From: Ruminococcaceae bacterium UBA3818 | Lineage (GTDB): Bacteria; Bacillota; Clostridia; Oscillospirales; Ruminococcaceae | DNA: 36,408 bases | Assembly: GCA_002369315.1 (NCBI GenBank) | Contig: DFDW01000042.1 | Coordinates: forward strand, 1-36,408 | Reading direction: 5' to 3' | Part shown: piece by piece, positions 7,358 through 15,403 of the stretch | Layout: each line of letters starts with the position of its first letter | Position numbering within the stretch: the stretch's first letter is position 1 | Position numbers and translations under genes: made by a program | Notes under the pieces: generated by a model | Databases searched by the model: none | Told to the model about the DNA's origin: nothing | Seen by the model: only the letters and a program-made list of their open reading frames with translations

Positions 7358-7944
7358 ACGGAAAAGAAAAAGCACTGGAAATATGGAAAAAAGCGGTTTC
7401 CATTTTCAATACGGATAAAAAGATAAAATGGATTGTCCTGATTGGAATGATTGGGATTCTGCTGATTCTGCTTTCTGAAATTTTGCCGCAAAACACAAAA
7501 ACACCGCAGGATGCGGTATCTGTTTCCATTGACAATGAGACTTTTTGCAGGCAAACAGAAGCGAAAATACATAATCTGGTCAGCAGTATCCAGGGAGTGG
7601 GGAAAGCGCAGGTGTGGGTTACGCTGGAAAGCGGGGCAGAGTATGTGTATCTGCAGGAGGAAATCCGAAACACAGACACGACAAAAGACTACGACAGCGA
7701 AGGCGTAAAAACGCTGCGGGAAAAAGATAACAGTGAACAAAAATACATATTGGTCAACAAAAACGGCGAAGAGCAGCCACTGCTTCAAAAGCAGTTGGAA
7801 CCGACGGTACAGGGAGTCGTTATTGTATGCGAAGGGGCGGGCAGCGCCCAGGTCAACGAGCAGGTAGTAAATGCGGTTACCTGCGCGTTGGGAATCTCAT
7901 CTAACCGGGTGTATGTCGCGCAGCTGACAAAGCCCTCAAAATAA
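7354..7944 (+). CDS. spoIIIAG: Stage III sporulation protein AG
   Basis: A 196-residue single-pass membrane protein. One transmembrane helix (about residues 26-44) follows a short basic N-terminus, and the rest is a soluble ring-forming domain related to secretion-ring (EscJ/PrgK-type) folds. In known spore formers SpoIIIAG makes a large ring in the intermembrane space. The GTG start overlaps the spoIIIAF stop, with AGGAAG ahead. It is somewhat shorter than the ~229-residue B. subtilis protein. Confidence 0.92.
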   Translation: MNGKEKALEIWKKAVSIFNTDKKIKWIVLIGMIGILLILLSEILPQNTKTPQDAVSVSIDNETFCRQTEAKIHNLVSSIQGVGKAQVWVTLESGAEYVYLQEEIRNTDTTKDYDSEGVKTLREKDNSEQKYILVNKNGEEQPLLQKQLEPTVQGVVIVCEGAGSAQVNEQVVNAVTCALGISSNRVYVAQLTKPSK

Positions 7945-7968
7945 ACGAATGGAACGGAGGAAACTTTC

Positions 7969-8529
7969 ATGAACATGATTTTAGGAAAAAGACATATTAT
8001 CCTGGCCGCTCTGGTTTTGGTTTTGGGAATTGCGGTCTATCTCAATTGGACTTTTGGCGGAAAAGATGGCGGCTTAACGATTACCGATCAGCTGGAGGCG
8101 GGGAAAAACTATGGGGATGCGCAATATGTCGATGCCAATACCGGAGAAGCAAACGGCGATCTGGAGGTAAATGCGGCGGGCAGTTCTTTTTTCAGTGAGG
8201 CGCGCTTGACCAGGCAGCAGTCGCGGGACAGCGCAATCGACACTTTAACGCAAATGTTTCAGGACAGCTCATTAAGCGATGAGCAGAAATCCCAGCTGGC
8301 CGTTAAAGCCGCAGGAGTAGCCGAAGCGATTGAAACGGAAGGAAAAATCGAGAATATGATCAAGGCAAAAGGCTTTTCCGACTGCATGGTATATATCGAT
8401 GGAGACCGGGTTGACGTTATTGTAAAGACCAATGGACTGCTAAAAGAGGAAGTCGCACAAATCAAAGATATTCTGATTGCCGAGACTGGTGCATTGGAAG
8501 AAAATATATCCATCACCGAAGCTCAATAA
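7969..8529 (+). CDS. spoIIIAH: Stage III sporulation protein AH
   Basis: A 186-residue single-pass protein with a transmembrane helix at about residues 10-28. The C-terminal domain (about residues 80-186) is the ring-forming EscJ-like fold that pairs across the septum with forespore SpoIIQ. A low-complexity linker with Asp/Gly/Asn separates them. The start has GGAGG 7 bases upstream. This is the last gene of the cluster and is followed by a terminator. Confidence 0.93.
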   Translation: MNMILGKRHIILAALVLVLGIAVYLNWTFGGKDGGLTITDQLEAGKNYGDAQYVDANTGEANGDLEVNAAGSSFFSEARLTRQQSRDSAIDTLTQMFQDSSLSDEQKSQLAVKAAGVAEAIETEGKIENMIKAKGFSDCMVYIDGDRVDVIVKTNGLLKEEVAQIKDILIAETGALEENISITEAQ

Positions 8530-8531
8530 AG

Positions 8532-8566
8532 AAAGCCCCAAAGTCTTTGTACCTTGGGGCTTTTTC
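8532..8566 (+). terminator. Terminator of the spoIIIAC-AH operon
   Basis: AAAGCCCCAA and TTGGGGCTTT form a 10-bp stem followed by a T run, immediately after the spoIIIAH stop. A weaker hairpin (CCCCTTT/AAAGGGG, 8603-8633, then TTTT) lies in the same gap. Confidence 0.9.
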
Positions 8567-8660
8567 TGTTTTGAAAATTAAAGCAAGAAGATTTTTTATT
8601 TCCCCCTTTTCTTTCTGGTTACGGGCAAAGGGGTTTTCGTATAAAATATTGGAAATAAGG

Positions 8661-8688
8661 TTGTGTCTTTGCTTTTTTGTGGTATAAT
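8661..8688 (+). promoter_or_regulatory. Promoter of the Asp23-nusB-recN region
   Basis: TTGTGT (8661-8666) and an extended -10, TGGTATAAT (8680-8688), with a 16-base spacer. It leaves a leader of about 135 bases before the Asp23 start. The leader holds no gene I can support. Confidence 0.8.
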
Positions 8689-8830
8689 GTATCCGTATCC
8701 AGATATTCTTTTTTCGACAGCATAAATTTGTTTTACAACGAAAAAAGGAGTACGGAAAGCAGTTTGAAAATGCTTTTGGGTTTTATATGATATTTCGCCG
8801 GAAATCAACCCGGTGGCAGGAGGGATCTTG

Positions 8831-9196
8831 ATGGAACGAGAGAAGCGTGAAACCGTTGGAAATCTGAGAATTTCCCAGGAAGTTGTGGCTACAATTGCTA
8901 ATTTTGCCGCGAAAGAAATCGATGGCGTAGCCTCTATGGCTTATTGCCCTGCGTCTGTGAACCTCAAAAAGTTTCTGACCAAATCGCAGACTGCGAAATC
9001 GATCAATATCGAAATGAATGATGATGTAGCAGTCATCGACGTATATGTCAATCTAAAATATGGAGCCAAAATTCCGGTTGTTTCTGAAAACATTCAAAAA
9101 AGCGTGAAAAATGCAGTGCAGAATATGACCGGGATCGTGGTAGCAAAGGTAAACGTTTTTGTGGTAGGCATTACCTTTGGCGAGGCGGCTCAGTAA
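8831..9196 (+). CDS. Asp23/Gls24 family envelope stress protein
   Basis: A 121-residue Asp23 (DUF322) protein. The family start is clear: GNLRISQEVVATIANFAAKEIDGV at about residues 9-32 is the conserved first part of the domain, followed by the alternating beta strands and the end VVAKVNVFVVGITF. In related bacteria these proteins are membrane-associated and linked to cell-envelope stress; the exact role is unknown. ATG 8831 is 7 bases after a strong AGGAGGG site; an in-frame GTG at 8813 precedes that site and is rejected. It sits before nusB, as in many Clostridia. Confidence 0.9.
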   Translation: MEREKRETVGNLRISQEVVATIANFAAKEIDGVASMAYCPASVNLKKFLTKSQTAKSINIEMNDDVAVIDVYVNLKYGAKIPVVSENIQKSVKNAVQNMTGIVVAKVNVFVVGITFGEAAQ

Positions 9197-9204
9197 AGCG
9201 GCGT

Positions 9205-9234
9205 AAGCCCTCCAATCTCGGAGGGCTTCTTTTT
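9205..9234 (+). terminator. Hairpin between Asp23 gene and nusB
   Basis: AAGCCCTCC and GGAGGGCTT form a 9-bp stem with a 6-base loop, followed by CTTTTTC. As no promoter is obvious before nusB, it may act as a partial terminator that lowers expression of the long operon behind it. Confidence 0.85.
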
Positions 9235-9272
9235 CGTATCAGGAGTAAAATAAGATCAATCGGAGGTATAAA

Positions 9273-9701
9273 ATGACAAGGCGTGAAGCGAGGGAAGAAG
9301 CATTTTTTATTATTTTTGAATATTCTTTTTCCGGCGAGCAGGTCGATGATATCATCGCCAACGCGGTAGAAGGCCGCTCTTTGCAGATTAACCCATTTGC
9401 TTATTCATTGGCTAAAAACACGATTGAGAGAATAGAGGATCTGGATCAGCTGATCGAGAACCATGCCACCCGCTGGAAAAAGAACCGGATTTCCAGGGTT
9501 TCATTGGCGGTGCTGCGCCTTGCTTTGTATGAAATGAAGTTTGAAGAATCCATTCCGGAAAGTGTTTCCATCAATGAAGCGGTAGAACTGGCGAAAAAAT
9601 TCGGCGGAGAAGAAGATTCTTCGTTTGTCAACGGTGTTCTGGGCGCTGTTTCCCGCGCGGCCGGCGGCTCTTTACAAGAGGAAAGGGACGGACAAGCGTA
9701 A
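9273..9701 (+). CDS. nusB: Transcription antitermination factor NusB
   Basis: A 142-residue all-helical RNA-binding protein that joins NusE (S10) on boxA RNA in antitermination of rRNA transcription. The family marks are the N-terminal REAREEAFFIIFEYSF, the middle RISRVSLAVLRLALYEM, and the C-terminal SINEAVELAKKFGGEEDSSFVNGVLG. The start has a CGGAGGT site. The TAA stop shares its final A with the ATG of the next gene, so the two are translationally coupled. Confidence 0.95.
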   Translation: MTRREAREEAFFIIFEYSFSGEQVDDIIANAVEGRSLQINPFAYSLAKNTIERIEDLDQLIENHATRWKKNRISRVSLAVLRLALYEMKFEESIPESVSINEAVELAKKFGGEEDSSFVNGVLGAVSRAAGGSLQEERDGQA

Positions 9702-10639
9702 TGGGGCTGTTTTTGGGAATTGACACCAGTAACTATACGACGTCTATGGCGCTTTTTGATTCAAAATCCGGTAAACTGATACAGCAGAAAAAGCTGCTTC
9801 CTGTAGAAAAAGGAATGCTTGGCCTGCGGCAAAGTGAAGCGCTGTTTCAGCATGTGCGTCAGCTGCCGGAGCTAGCGGCGCTTTTGTTTAACGGTCAGCC
9901 GTCTGTCAAATTGGATGGAATCGGCGTGTCTACCCAGCCGAGACGGCGGGAAGATTCCTATATGCCCTGCTTTTTGGCGGGATATTCGCAAGCCGGAACG
10001 ATGGGAGCGGCTCTGAAAATTCCGGTGTTTCCGTTTTCTCATCAGGAGGGGCATATTGCTGCGGCGCTTTATGGCTCCGGGCATTTGGATTGGCTGAACG
10101 GCCCGTTTTTGGCATTCCATTTTTCCGGTGGTACTTCTGAGGCGCTTCTGGTGTCTCCTGATGGCGTTCGAATGGATATCCAAAAAGTGGCCGGCTCTCT
10201 GGATTTAAAAGCGGGGCAGGCCGTAGATCGGGTCGGACAGATGTTGGGACTGCCTTTTCCCGCAGGACCACAGATGGAACTTCTTGCCGAGCAGAGCAGT
10301 AAAAAGTTTTCGGTCAAACCGGTTATGAAGGGCTGCGATTGCAGCCTTTCCGGGGTGGAAAACCGATGTCGTTCCATGTTGGAAAAAGGGGAACAGCCGG
10401 CGGACATCGCACGATATTGTCTTGATTTTTTATTGTCTTCTCTTTGTGGTATGACCATGGCTCTTCTGGAGCAATATCCGAAATATCCGTTATTGTATGC
10501 GGGTGGGGTTATGTCCAACCGCTATATCCGGCAGGAGATGGAAAGCAGGTTTGGCGGCGTGTTCTGTCCCCCTGTTTTTTCCAGTGATAATGCCGCTGGA
10601 GTTGCCGTATTAGCGGCCCAGGCGGCACGGGAGGTTTAA
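9701..10639 (+). CDS. TsaD/Kae1-like (peptidase M22 family) protein
   Basis: A 312-residue ASKHA-fold protein related to TsaD, the tRNA t6A-modification subunit. It has the N-terminal GIDTSNYTTSMAL nucleotide-binding loop, the metal-binding HxxxH pair in SHQEGH (H114, H118), FSGGTSEALL near residue 142, and a C-terminal GGVMSN and SSDNAAG. It is shorter and more divergent than true TsaD. In many Clostridia this paralogue sits between nusB and xseA, and a true tsaD usually exists elsewhere. Its function is not established. It overlaps the nusB stop by one base and ends 1 base before xseA. Confidence 0.85.
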   Translation: MGLFLGIDTSNYTTSMALFDSKSGKLIQQKKLLPVEKGMLGLRQSEALFQHVRQLPELAALLFNGQPSVKLDGIGVSTQPRRREDSYMPCFLAGYSQAGTMGAALKIPVFPFSHQEGHIAAALYGSGHLDWLNGPFLAFHFSGGTSEALLVSPDGVRMDIQKVAGSLDLKAGQAVDRVGQMLGLPFPAGPQMELLAEQSSKKFSVKPVMKGCDCSLSGVENRCRSMLEKGEQPADIARYCLDFLLSSLCGMTMALLEQYPKYPLLYAGGVMSNRYIRQEMESRFGGVFCPPVFSSDNAAGVAVLAAQAAREV

Positions 10640-10640
10640 A

Positions 10641-11918
10641 ATGCCAAACCATACGGTGTTGAGCGTTTCCCAACTGAATCGTTATATCAAATCTCTTTTT
10701 GAGCAGAATTTACAACTGAAAGATGTTTTTATCCGCGGAGAAATCTCCAATTTTAAAGGACAATACGCATCCGGCCATTTCTATTTTACGCTGAAAGACA
10801 AGGACGCTTCTGTCAAGGCGGTCATGTTTCGAAATTATGCGTCCCACGTTCGATTTACGCCGGAAAATGGTATGACAGTATTGGTTCGTGGAGAAGTCGG
10901 CGTGTATGACCGGGACGGCGTGTATCAGATTTACTGCCGTGAAATGCAGCCGGACGGAATTGGGGATTTGAGTCTCGCTTTTGAGCAACTGAAAAAGAAG
11001 CTATCGGAAGAGGGGCTGTTTGATTCGGCGCATAAAAAGCCGATTCCCCCTTTCCCACAGGTCATTGGGATAATTACGGCTAAAACAGGAGCTGCATTGC
11101 AGGACATGCTGAATATTCTGCGACGCAGGTATCCATCCGTTGTCGTTTTGATTCGGTCAGTGCTGGTGCAGGGAGAGAAATCTGCCGCTGATTTATGCGC
11201 GGCCGTCCGGCAGATGGATGAATTGGGATTGTGCGATCTTCTGATTATCGGACGCGGCGGCGGATCGCTGGAGGATCTGTGGAGTTTTAACGACGAAGCG
11301 CTGGCTCGTGAAATTTTTCGCTGCCGCACACCGATTATCTCGGCGGTGGGCCACGAAGTGGATTTTACCATCTGTGATTTTGTGGCAGATTTGCGGGCAC
11401 CCACGCCTTCAGCCGCGGCGGAACTGGCGGTTCCGGATAAAAAGGATCTTCAGTTTCAATTGTTTTCTTATGAAAGACAAATGGCACAAAAGATAGAAAG
11501 TCGGATTCAGGTTCTTGAAACCCAATTCGGACGACATAAACGAATCCATGACAGCCTGAGCATGCGTTTATCAGCGCTGCAGACAAAATTGGAAGGGTAT
11601 CAGAATCACCAGGCACTGCGTTCTCCGTATTACACAGTGGAACAAGCGCAGGCGAGAATAGAAGAGCAGGCGGCCCGATTGAACGCATTGATACCGGTTC
11701 GTCTGGAACGGGAAGAAGCAAGATTGGGAAAAGCTGCCGGAATTCTGGATTCTCTCAGCCCTTTTAAGGTAATGGCGCGCGGCTTTTCGGTTGTCACCAT
11801 GAAAGGAAAAACCATCAGCAGTGCCGGCCAGATAAAGGCGGGAGACCGGGTCACAATTCGGCTGACAGACGGAACCGTTCCAGCCCAAATCTTGCAAGGA
11901 GGCAAAGAAAGTGAGTAA
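10641..11918 (+). CDS. xseA: Exodeoxyribonuclease VII large subunit
   Basis: The catalytic subunit of exonuclease VII, which degrades single-stranded DNA from both ends. The 425 residues show the N-terminal OB-fold (about residues 5-100; SVSQLNRYIKSLFE opening, GEISNFKG). The nuclease core follows, with IGIITAKTGAALQDMLNIL, IGRGGGSLEDLWSFND and AVGHEVDFTICDFVADLRAPTPSAAAEL motifs, and then a long coiled-coil region for XseB binding. Its end overlaps xseB by 8 bases. Confidence 0.96.
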   Translation: MPNHTVLSVSQLNRYIKSLFEQNLQLKDVFIRGEISNFKGQYASGHFYFTLKDKDASVKAVMFRNYASHVRFTPENGMTVLVRGEVGVYDRDGVYQIYCREMQPDGIGDLSLAFEQLKKKLSEEGLFDSAHKKPIPPFPQVIGIITAKTGAALQDMLNILRRRYPSVVVLIRSVLVQGEKSAADLCAAVRQMDELGLCDLLIIGRGGGSLEDLWSFNDEALAREIFRCRTPIISAVGHEVDFTICDFVADLRAPTPSAAAELAVPDKKDLQFQLFSYERQMAQKIESRIQVLETQFGRHKRIHDSLSMRLSALQTKLEGYQNHQALRSPYYTVEQAQARIEEQAARLNALIPVRLEREEARLGKAAGILDSLSPFKVMARGFSVVTMKGKTISSAGQIKAGDRVTIRLTDGTVPAQILQGGKESE

Positions 11919-12165
11919 AACTACGGCAAAAAAAGATATGTCGCTTGAGCAGGCAATGGCCAGAATCGAGCAGATTTTACAGATACTGGACAGCGGACAG
12001 GGAACCCTGGATGAATCGTTGGCCTTATTCGAAGAGGGAACTGCATTGGTCCGCTTTTGCAACGAAAAATTACAGCAGGCAAAACTGCGCGTGAAAGAGG
12101 TTATGGCGAAAAATGAGTCTGACGAGTCGCAAGAAAAGCTTTCAGGAACAGTGGAAAACGTATAG
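11911..12165 (+). CDS. xseB: Exodeoxyribonuclease VII small subunit
   Basis: The 84-residue helical hairpin subunit that coats the XseA coiled coil. The family signature is clear: LEQAMARIEQILQILDSGQ, then LDESLALFEEGTALVRFCNEKLQQAKLRV. Start is GTG at 11911 with GGAGG upstream, within the last codons of xseA. Its C-terminal tail overlaps the start of ispA by 53 bases, longer than the usual coupling overlap. Confidence 0.95.
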   Translation: MSKTTAKKDMSLEQAMARIEQILQILDSGQGTLDESLALFEEGTALVRFCNEKLQQAKLRVKEVMAKNESDESQEKLSGTVENV

Positions 12166-13015
12166 AGAAGAGATAGAAGAAGCATTGGATCGGGCGCTGC
12201 CCAAGACGTCTTGCCGGCAGGAAAAAGTAATCGAGGCAATGCGCTATTCACTGCTGGGCGGCGGAAAACGGATTCGGGCGATTCTGGTTCTGGAATTTGC
12301 TCGATTGGGAGGTATTTCCATGCGGCAGGCTATGCCGGTAGCATGCGCGCTGGAGATGATCCATGCCTATTCTTTGATCCATGACGATCTGCCATGTATG
12401 GACGATGATGCATTGCGCCGCGGGAAACCATCCTGTCATATTCAATTCGGAGAGGCCACCGCGCTCTTAGCTGGGGATGGGCTTTTAACCTGCGCTTTTG
12501 AAACAGCGGCCCAGGCGGCGGATGAGCTTCCGGCAGCGAATGTCCTGGCTGTGGAAAAAAGACTGTCGGCATGCGCTGGATATCTTGGAATGATCGGAGG
12601 ACAAGTAATTGATTTGGAGAGCGAGGGCCAACCGATCGACTTAGAAACGCTGGAGCAGATGTATCGGCTGAAAACCGGTGCCTTGTTGGAAGCGTCCTGC
12701 GTGTCCGGATGCCTGTTGGCCGGACAGGAGGAGAAGATAGCAACAGCGGAAAATTATGCACGATTTTTGGGGTTGGCTTTTCAAATCGTTGATGATATAC
12801 TGGACGTAACCGGAGATCCATCCCTTTTGGGAAAGCCGGTCGGAAGCGATGAAGCGAATCATAAAAATACATTTGTCACCTTATTGGGATTGGAAAAAGC
12901 GCAAGAAATTGCGAAAAGTTATACGGAAAAAGCGTTGCGCCAACTGGAAATGTTAGGGGCAGCAGAAAGCTTTTTGACAGACCTAACCGAGGCTTTGCTC
13001 AATAGACTGCAATAA
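12113..13015 (+). CDS. ispA: Farnesyl diphosphate synthase (polyprenyl synthetase family)
   Basis: Condenses IPP with DMAPP and GPP to give farnesyl diphosphate, for quinone and undecaprenyl lipid synthesis. The 300 residues carry both Asp-rich motifs: DDLPCMDDD at 91-99 with the following LRRGKPS, and DDILD at 227-231. GGGKRIR (about residues 49-55) binds the diphosphate. The ATG lies inside the end of xseB with GAAAGAGG about 10 bases upstream. It works in the same pathway as dxs two genes further on. Confidence 0.94.
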   Translation: MSLTSRKKSFQEQWKTYREEIEEALDRALPKTSCRQEKVIEAMRYSLLGGGKRIRAILVLEFARLGGISMRQAMPVACALEMIHAYSLIHDDLPCMDDDALRRGKPSCHIQFGEATALLAGDGLLTCAFETAAQAADELPAANVLAVEKRLSACAGYLGMIGGQVIDLESEGQPIDLETLEQMYRLKTGALLEASCVSGCLLAGQEEKIATAENYARFLGLAFQIVDDILDVTGDPSLLGKPVGSDEANHKNTFVTLLGLEKAQEIAKSYTEKALRQLEMLGAAESFLTDLTEALLNRLQ

Positions 13016-13028
13016 AGGATTTGAAAAA

Positions 13029-13517
13029 ATGAACGTAATCAGAGGGCTTACTGTCAATTATTATATTAACGTAGCCATTACCGCGTGGTTTTTGGCACAG
13101 GTTTCCAAAACACTTCTGACGCTGGTTGTGAAAAAGAAACTGGTTATGGAACGCATGATCGGAGCAGGAGGAATGCCCAGTTCTCATACGGCGTTGGTTT
13201 GTTCTTTAACGATTGCCATGGCCAGAAAAACCGGGGTTTCCTCTGCAGAATTTGCGCTGTCGCTGGCATTGGCCTGTATCGTTATGTACGATGCGATGGG
13301 GGTACGCCGCGCCGCGGGTGAGCATGCGAAAGTATTGAATAAGCTGGTATTTGGCTTTCAGCTTGTATCCGAGGAATCGGACAATCCGGAAGATGACCAG
13401 ATTGCAGGAGAATTGGGCGATAAGGCGCTGAAAGAATATTTGGGCCATACGCCGTTGGAAGTTTTAGGCGGCATGCTGCTCGGCATTCTGGTTGCAATGA
13501 TTTTTCCGGTGGTATAG
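13029..13517 (+). CDS. Divergent PAP2 family (DUF212, YuiD-like) membrane protein
   Basis: A 162-residue membrane protein of the acid phosphatase/vanadium haloperoxidase-related DUF212 family. It has the GGMPSSHTAL motif (about residues 47-56), YDAMGVRRAAGEHAKVLN (about 89-106) and a C-terminal LGHTPLEVLGGMLLGI. Several hydrophobic helices are visible. Its SSHT and LGHT motifs echo PAP2 phosphatases of lipid phosphates. Placed between ispA and dxs, it could dephosphorylate an isoprenoid diphosphate; that is inference from context. Confidence 0.88.
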   Translation: MNVIRGLTVNYYINVAITAWFLAQVSKTLLTLVVKKKLVMERMIGAGGMPSSHTALVCSLTIAMARKTGVSSAEFALSLALACIVMYDAMGVRRAAGEHAKVLNKLVFGFQLVSEESDNPEDDQIAGELGDKALKEYLGHTPLEVLGGMLLGILVAMIFPVV

Positions 13518-13550
13518 TCTGTAAACGTAAGAAAAAAGGGTTGTTGAAAA

Positions 13551-15398
13551 TTGGATTATTTGTTGGATCACATCAAGCTGCCGCAGGATCTGAAAAGTCT
13601 GTCGTTTCGTCAGCTCGATGCGTTGTGTGCGGAAATCCGAAATGTTTTAATTCATACCGTTTCAAAAACCGGTGGACATTTGTCTTCAAATTTAGGCGTT
13701 GTGGAGTTGACAGTGGCTTTACACAAAACATTTCATCCGCCGTGCGATAAAATCGTCTGGGATGTCGGGCATCAGACTTACACGCACAAAATTTTAACCG
13801 GCAGAAAAAATAAAATGAACACACTGCGGCAAAAGGGCGGTATTTCCGGTTTTCCAAAGCCGGCGGAAAGCCCTTATGACGCTTTTGTCGCCGGACACAG
13901 CAGTACGTCCATCTCTGTTGCGGCCGGACTTGCTCGCGCCAAAACGCTGAACCATGAACCGGGTTTTTCCATTGCAGTTATCGGAGACGGGGCGTTCACT
14001 GGCGGAATGGCTTATGAAGCGTTGAATAACGCGGGACATTACAAAGACCGGATTATTGTTGTCCTAAATGACAACGAGATGTCCATTTCCAAAAACGTTG
14101 GCGCTTTCGCCCGCTATTTGGCGCAAATTCGCTCCAAACCGGAATACTATTCGACGCGTAACCAGATACGAAAACTGATATCCGCCGTTCCTCTGGTGGG
14201 AAAACCACTGGCAAAGCTGGCATCTGATTCTAAAAGCTATTTAAAGGAAATGCTTTACCATAGCAATCTGTTTGAAGATTTTGGATTTGAATATGTCGGA
14301 CCAGTGGATGGTCACGACCTGGAAAGTCTTTGCGACGCGTTTGAGCGCGCCAAAGCGTCAAACGGGCCGGTTTTGGTGCATGTCGATACAGTTAAGGGAA
14401 AAGGATACAGCTTTGCTGAAAAACAGCCGGATGCCTATCACGGCGTTCCGCAGTTTAATGCCCAATTGGGAAGCTGCGAAAACCGGCCTCAGGATTTTTC
14501 GGCAGTTTTCGGAAGTTGGATTGCGGAGGCCGCCGAAAAAGACTCTAAAATTTGCGCTGTCACGGCCGCAATGAAAGACGGAACCGGATTGGAAGAATTT
14601 GCCGTCCGTTTTCCGGAACGTTTTTATGATGTCGGAATCGCGGAACCCCATGCGGCCACGTTCTGCGCCGGATTGTCTGCAGGCGGATTTCGCCCTGTTT
14701 TTGCGGTATATTCCACATTTTTGCAGCGCGCTTATGACCAGGTGATGCAGGATATGGCCATTGCCAATGAGCATGTTGTACTGGCGGTGGACCGCGCTGG
14801 CATAGTAGGCGAGGACGGGGAGACCCATCAGGGAGTTTTTGATATTTCTTTTCTCTCATCTATTCCTGGAATGACCATTTTATCTCCGGCAACCTATCCG
14901 GAATTGCGGGCGTGTCTGGATCGGGCGGTATACCGCTGTAACGGGCCGGTGGCTGTCCGGTATCCCAAAGGCAGGGAAAAGGCATTTCCCGCGGGATTAC
15001 ACGGAAACGAAAAGTTTCAGATTTCAGAAGATGCAGATATCCTTTTGGTTTCTTATGGGAGAATTGCTGTTTCCTGTTGTCAGGCTGCGGAACTTTTGAA
15101 GCAGAGAGGCGTCCGCGTTGGGGTGTTAAAACTGACACAGTTGCTGCCATACTGTGAAGAATTGCTGCCGATGCTTTTAAAAAAGAAAAGCATCTTTTTC
15201 GTAGAAGAATCTTCAGAGCAAGGATCGATTGCCCAGATGACAGGGAATCTTCTTCTGAAAAACGGTTATCAAGGCAGGTATTTTGTCCGGGCAATCCCGA
15301 ATCGATTTTTGGCGCAGGCATCTGTCGACGAAATTTTTGAAGAACTTGGCTGGACTCCGCAGCAGCTTGCTGCTTGGGTAGAAGAAGCAATAAGGTGA
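13551..15398 (+). CDS. dxs: 1-deoxy-D-xylulose-5-phosphate synthase
   Basis: A thiamine diphosphate enzyme that joins pyruvate and glyceraldehyde 3-phosphate, the first step of the MEP isoprenoid pathway. The 615 residues show DVGHQTYTHKILTGR (about 71-85), GHSSTSISVAAGLA (about 115-128), the TPP motif GDGAFTGGMAYEALNN (145-160) with NDNEMSIS, the VGPVDGHD linker, and the transketolase pyrimidine and C-terminal domains (AVDRAGIVGEDGETHQGVFD). The start is TTG at 13551 with AAAAAAGGG about 10 bases upstream; no in-frame ATG is better placed. Confidence 0.96.
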   Translation: MDYLLDHIKLPQDLKSLSFRQLDALCAEIRNVLIHTVSKTGGHLSSNLGVVELTVALHKTFHPPCDKIVWDVGHQTYTHKILTGRKNKMNTLRQKGGISGFPKPAESPYDAFVAGHSSTSISVAAGLARAKTLNHEPGFSIAVIGDGAFTGGMAYEALNNAGHYKDRIIVVLNDNEMSISKNVGAFARYLAQIRSKPEYYSTRNQIRKLISAVPLVGKPLAKLASDSKSYLKEMLYHSNLFEDFGFEYVGPVDGHDLESLCDAFERAKASNGPVLVHVDTVKGKGYSFAEKQPDAYHGVPQFNAQLGSCENRPQDFSAVFGSWIAEAAEKDSKICAVTAAMKDGTGLEEFAVRFPERFYDVGIAEPHAATFCAGLSAGGFRPVFAVYSTFLQRAYDQVMQDMAIANEHVVLAVDRAGIVGEDGETHQGVFDISFLSSIPGMTILSPATYPELRACLDRAVYRCNGPVAVRYPKGREKAFPAGLHGNEKFQISEDADILLVSYGRIAVSCCQAAELLKQRGVRVGVLKLTQLLPYCEELLPMLLKKKSIFFVEESSEQGSIAQMTGNLLLKNGYQGRYFVRAIPNRFLAQASVDEIFEELGWTPQQLAAWVEEAIR

Positions 15399-15403
15399 AA
15401 GGC

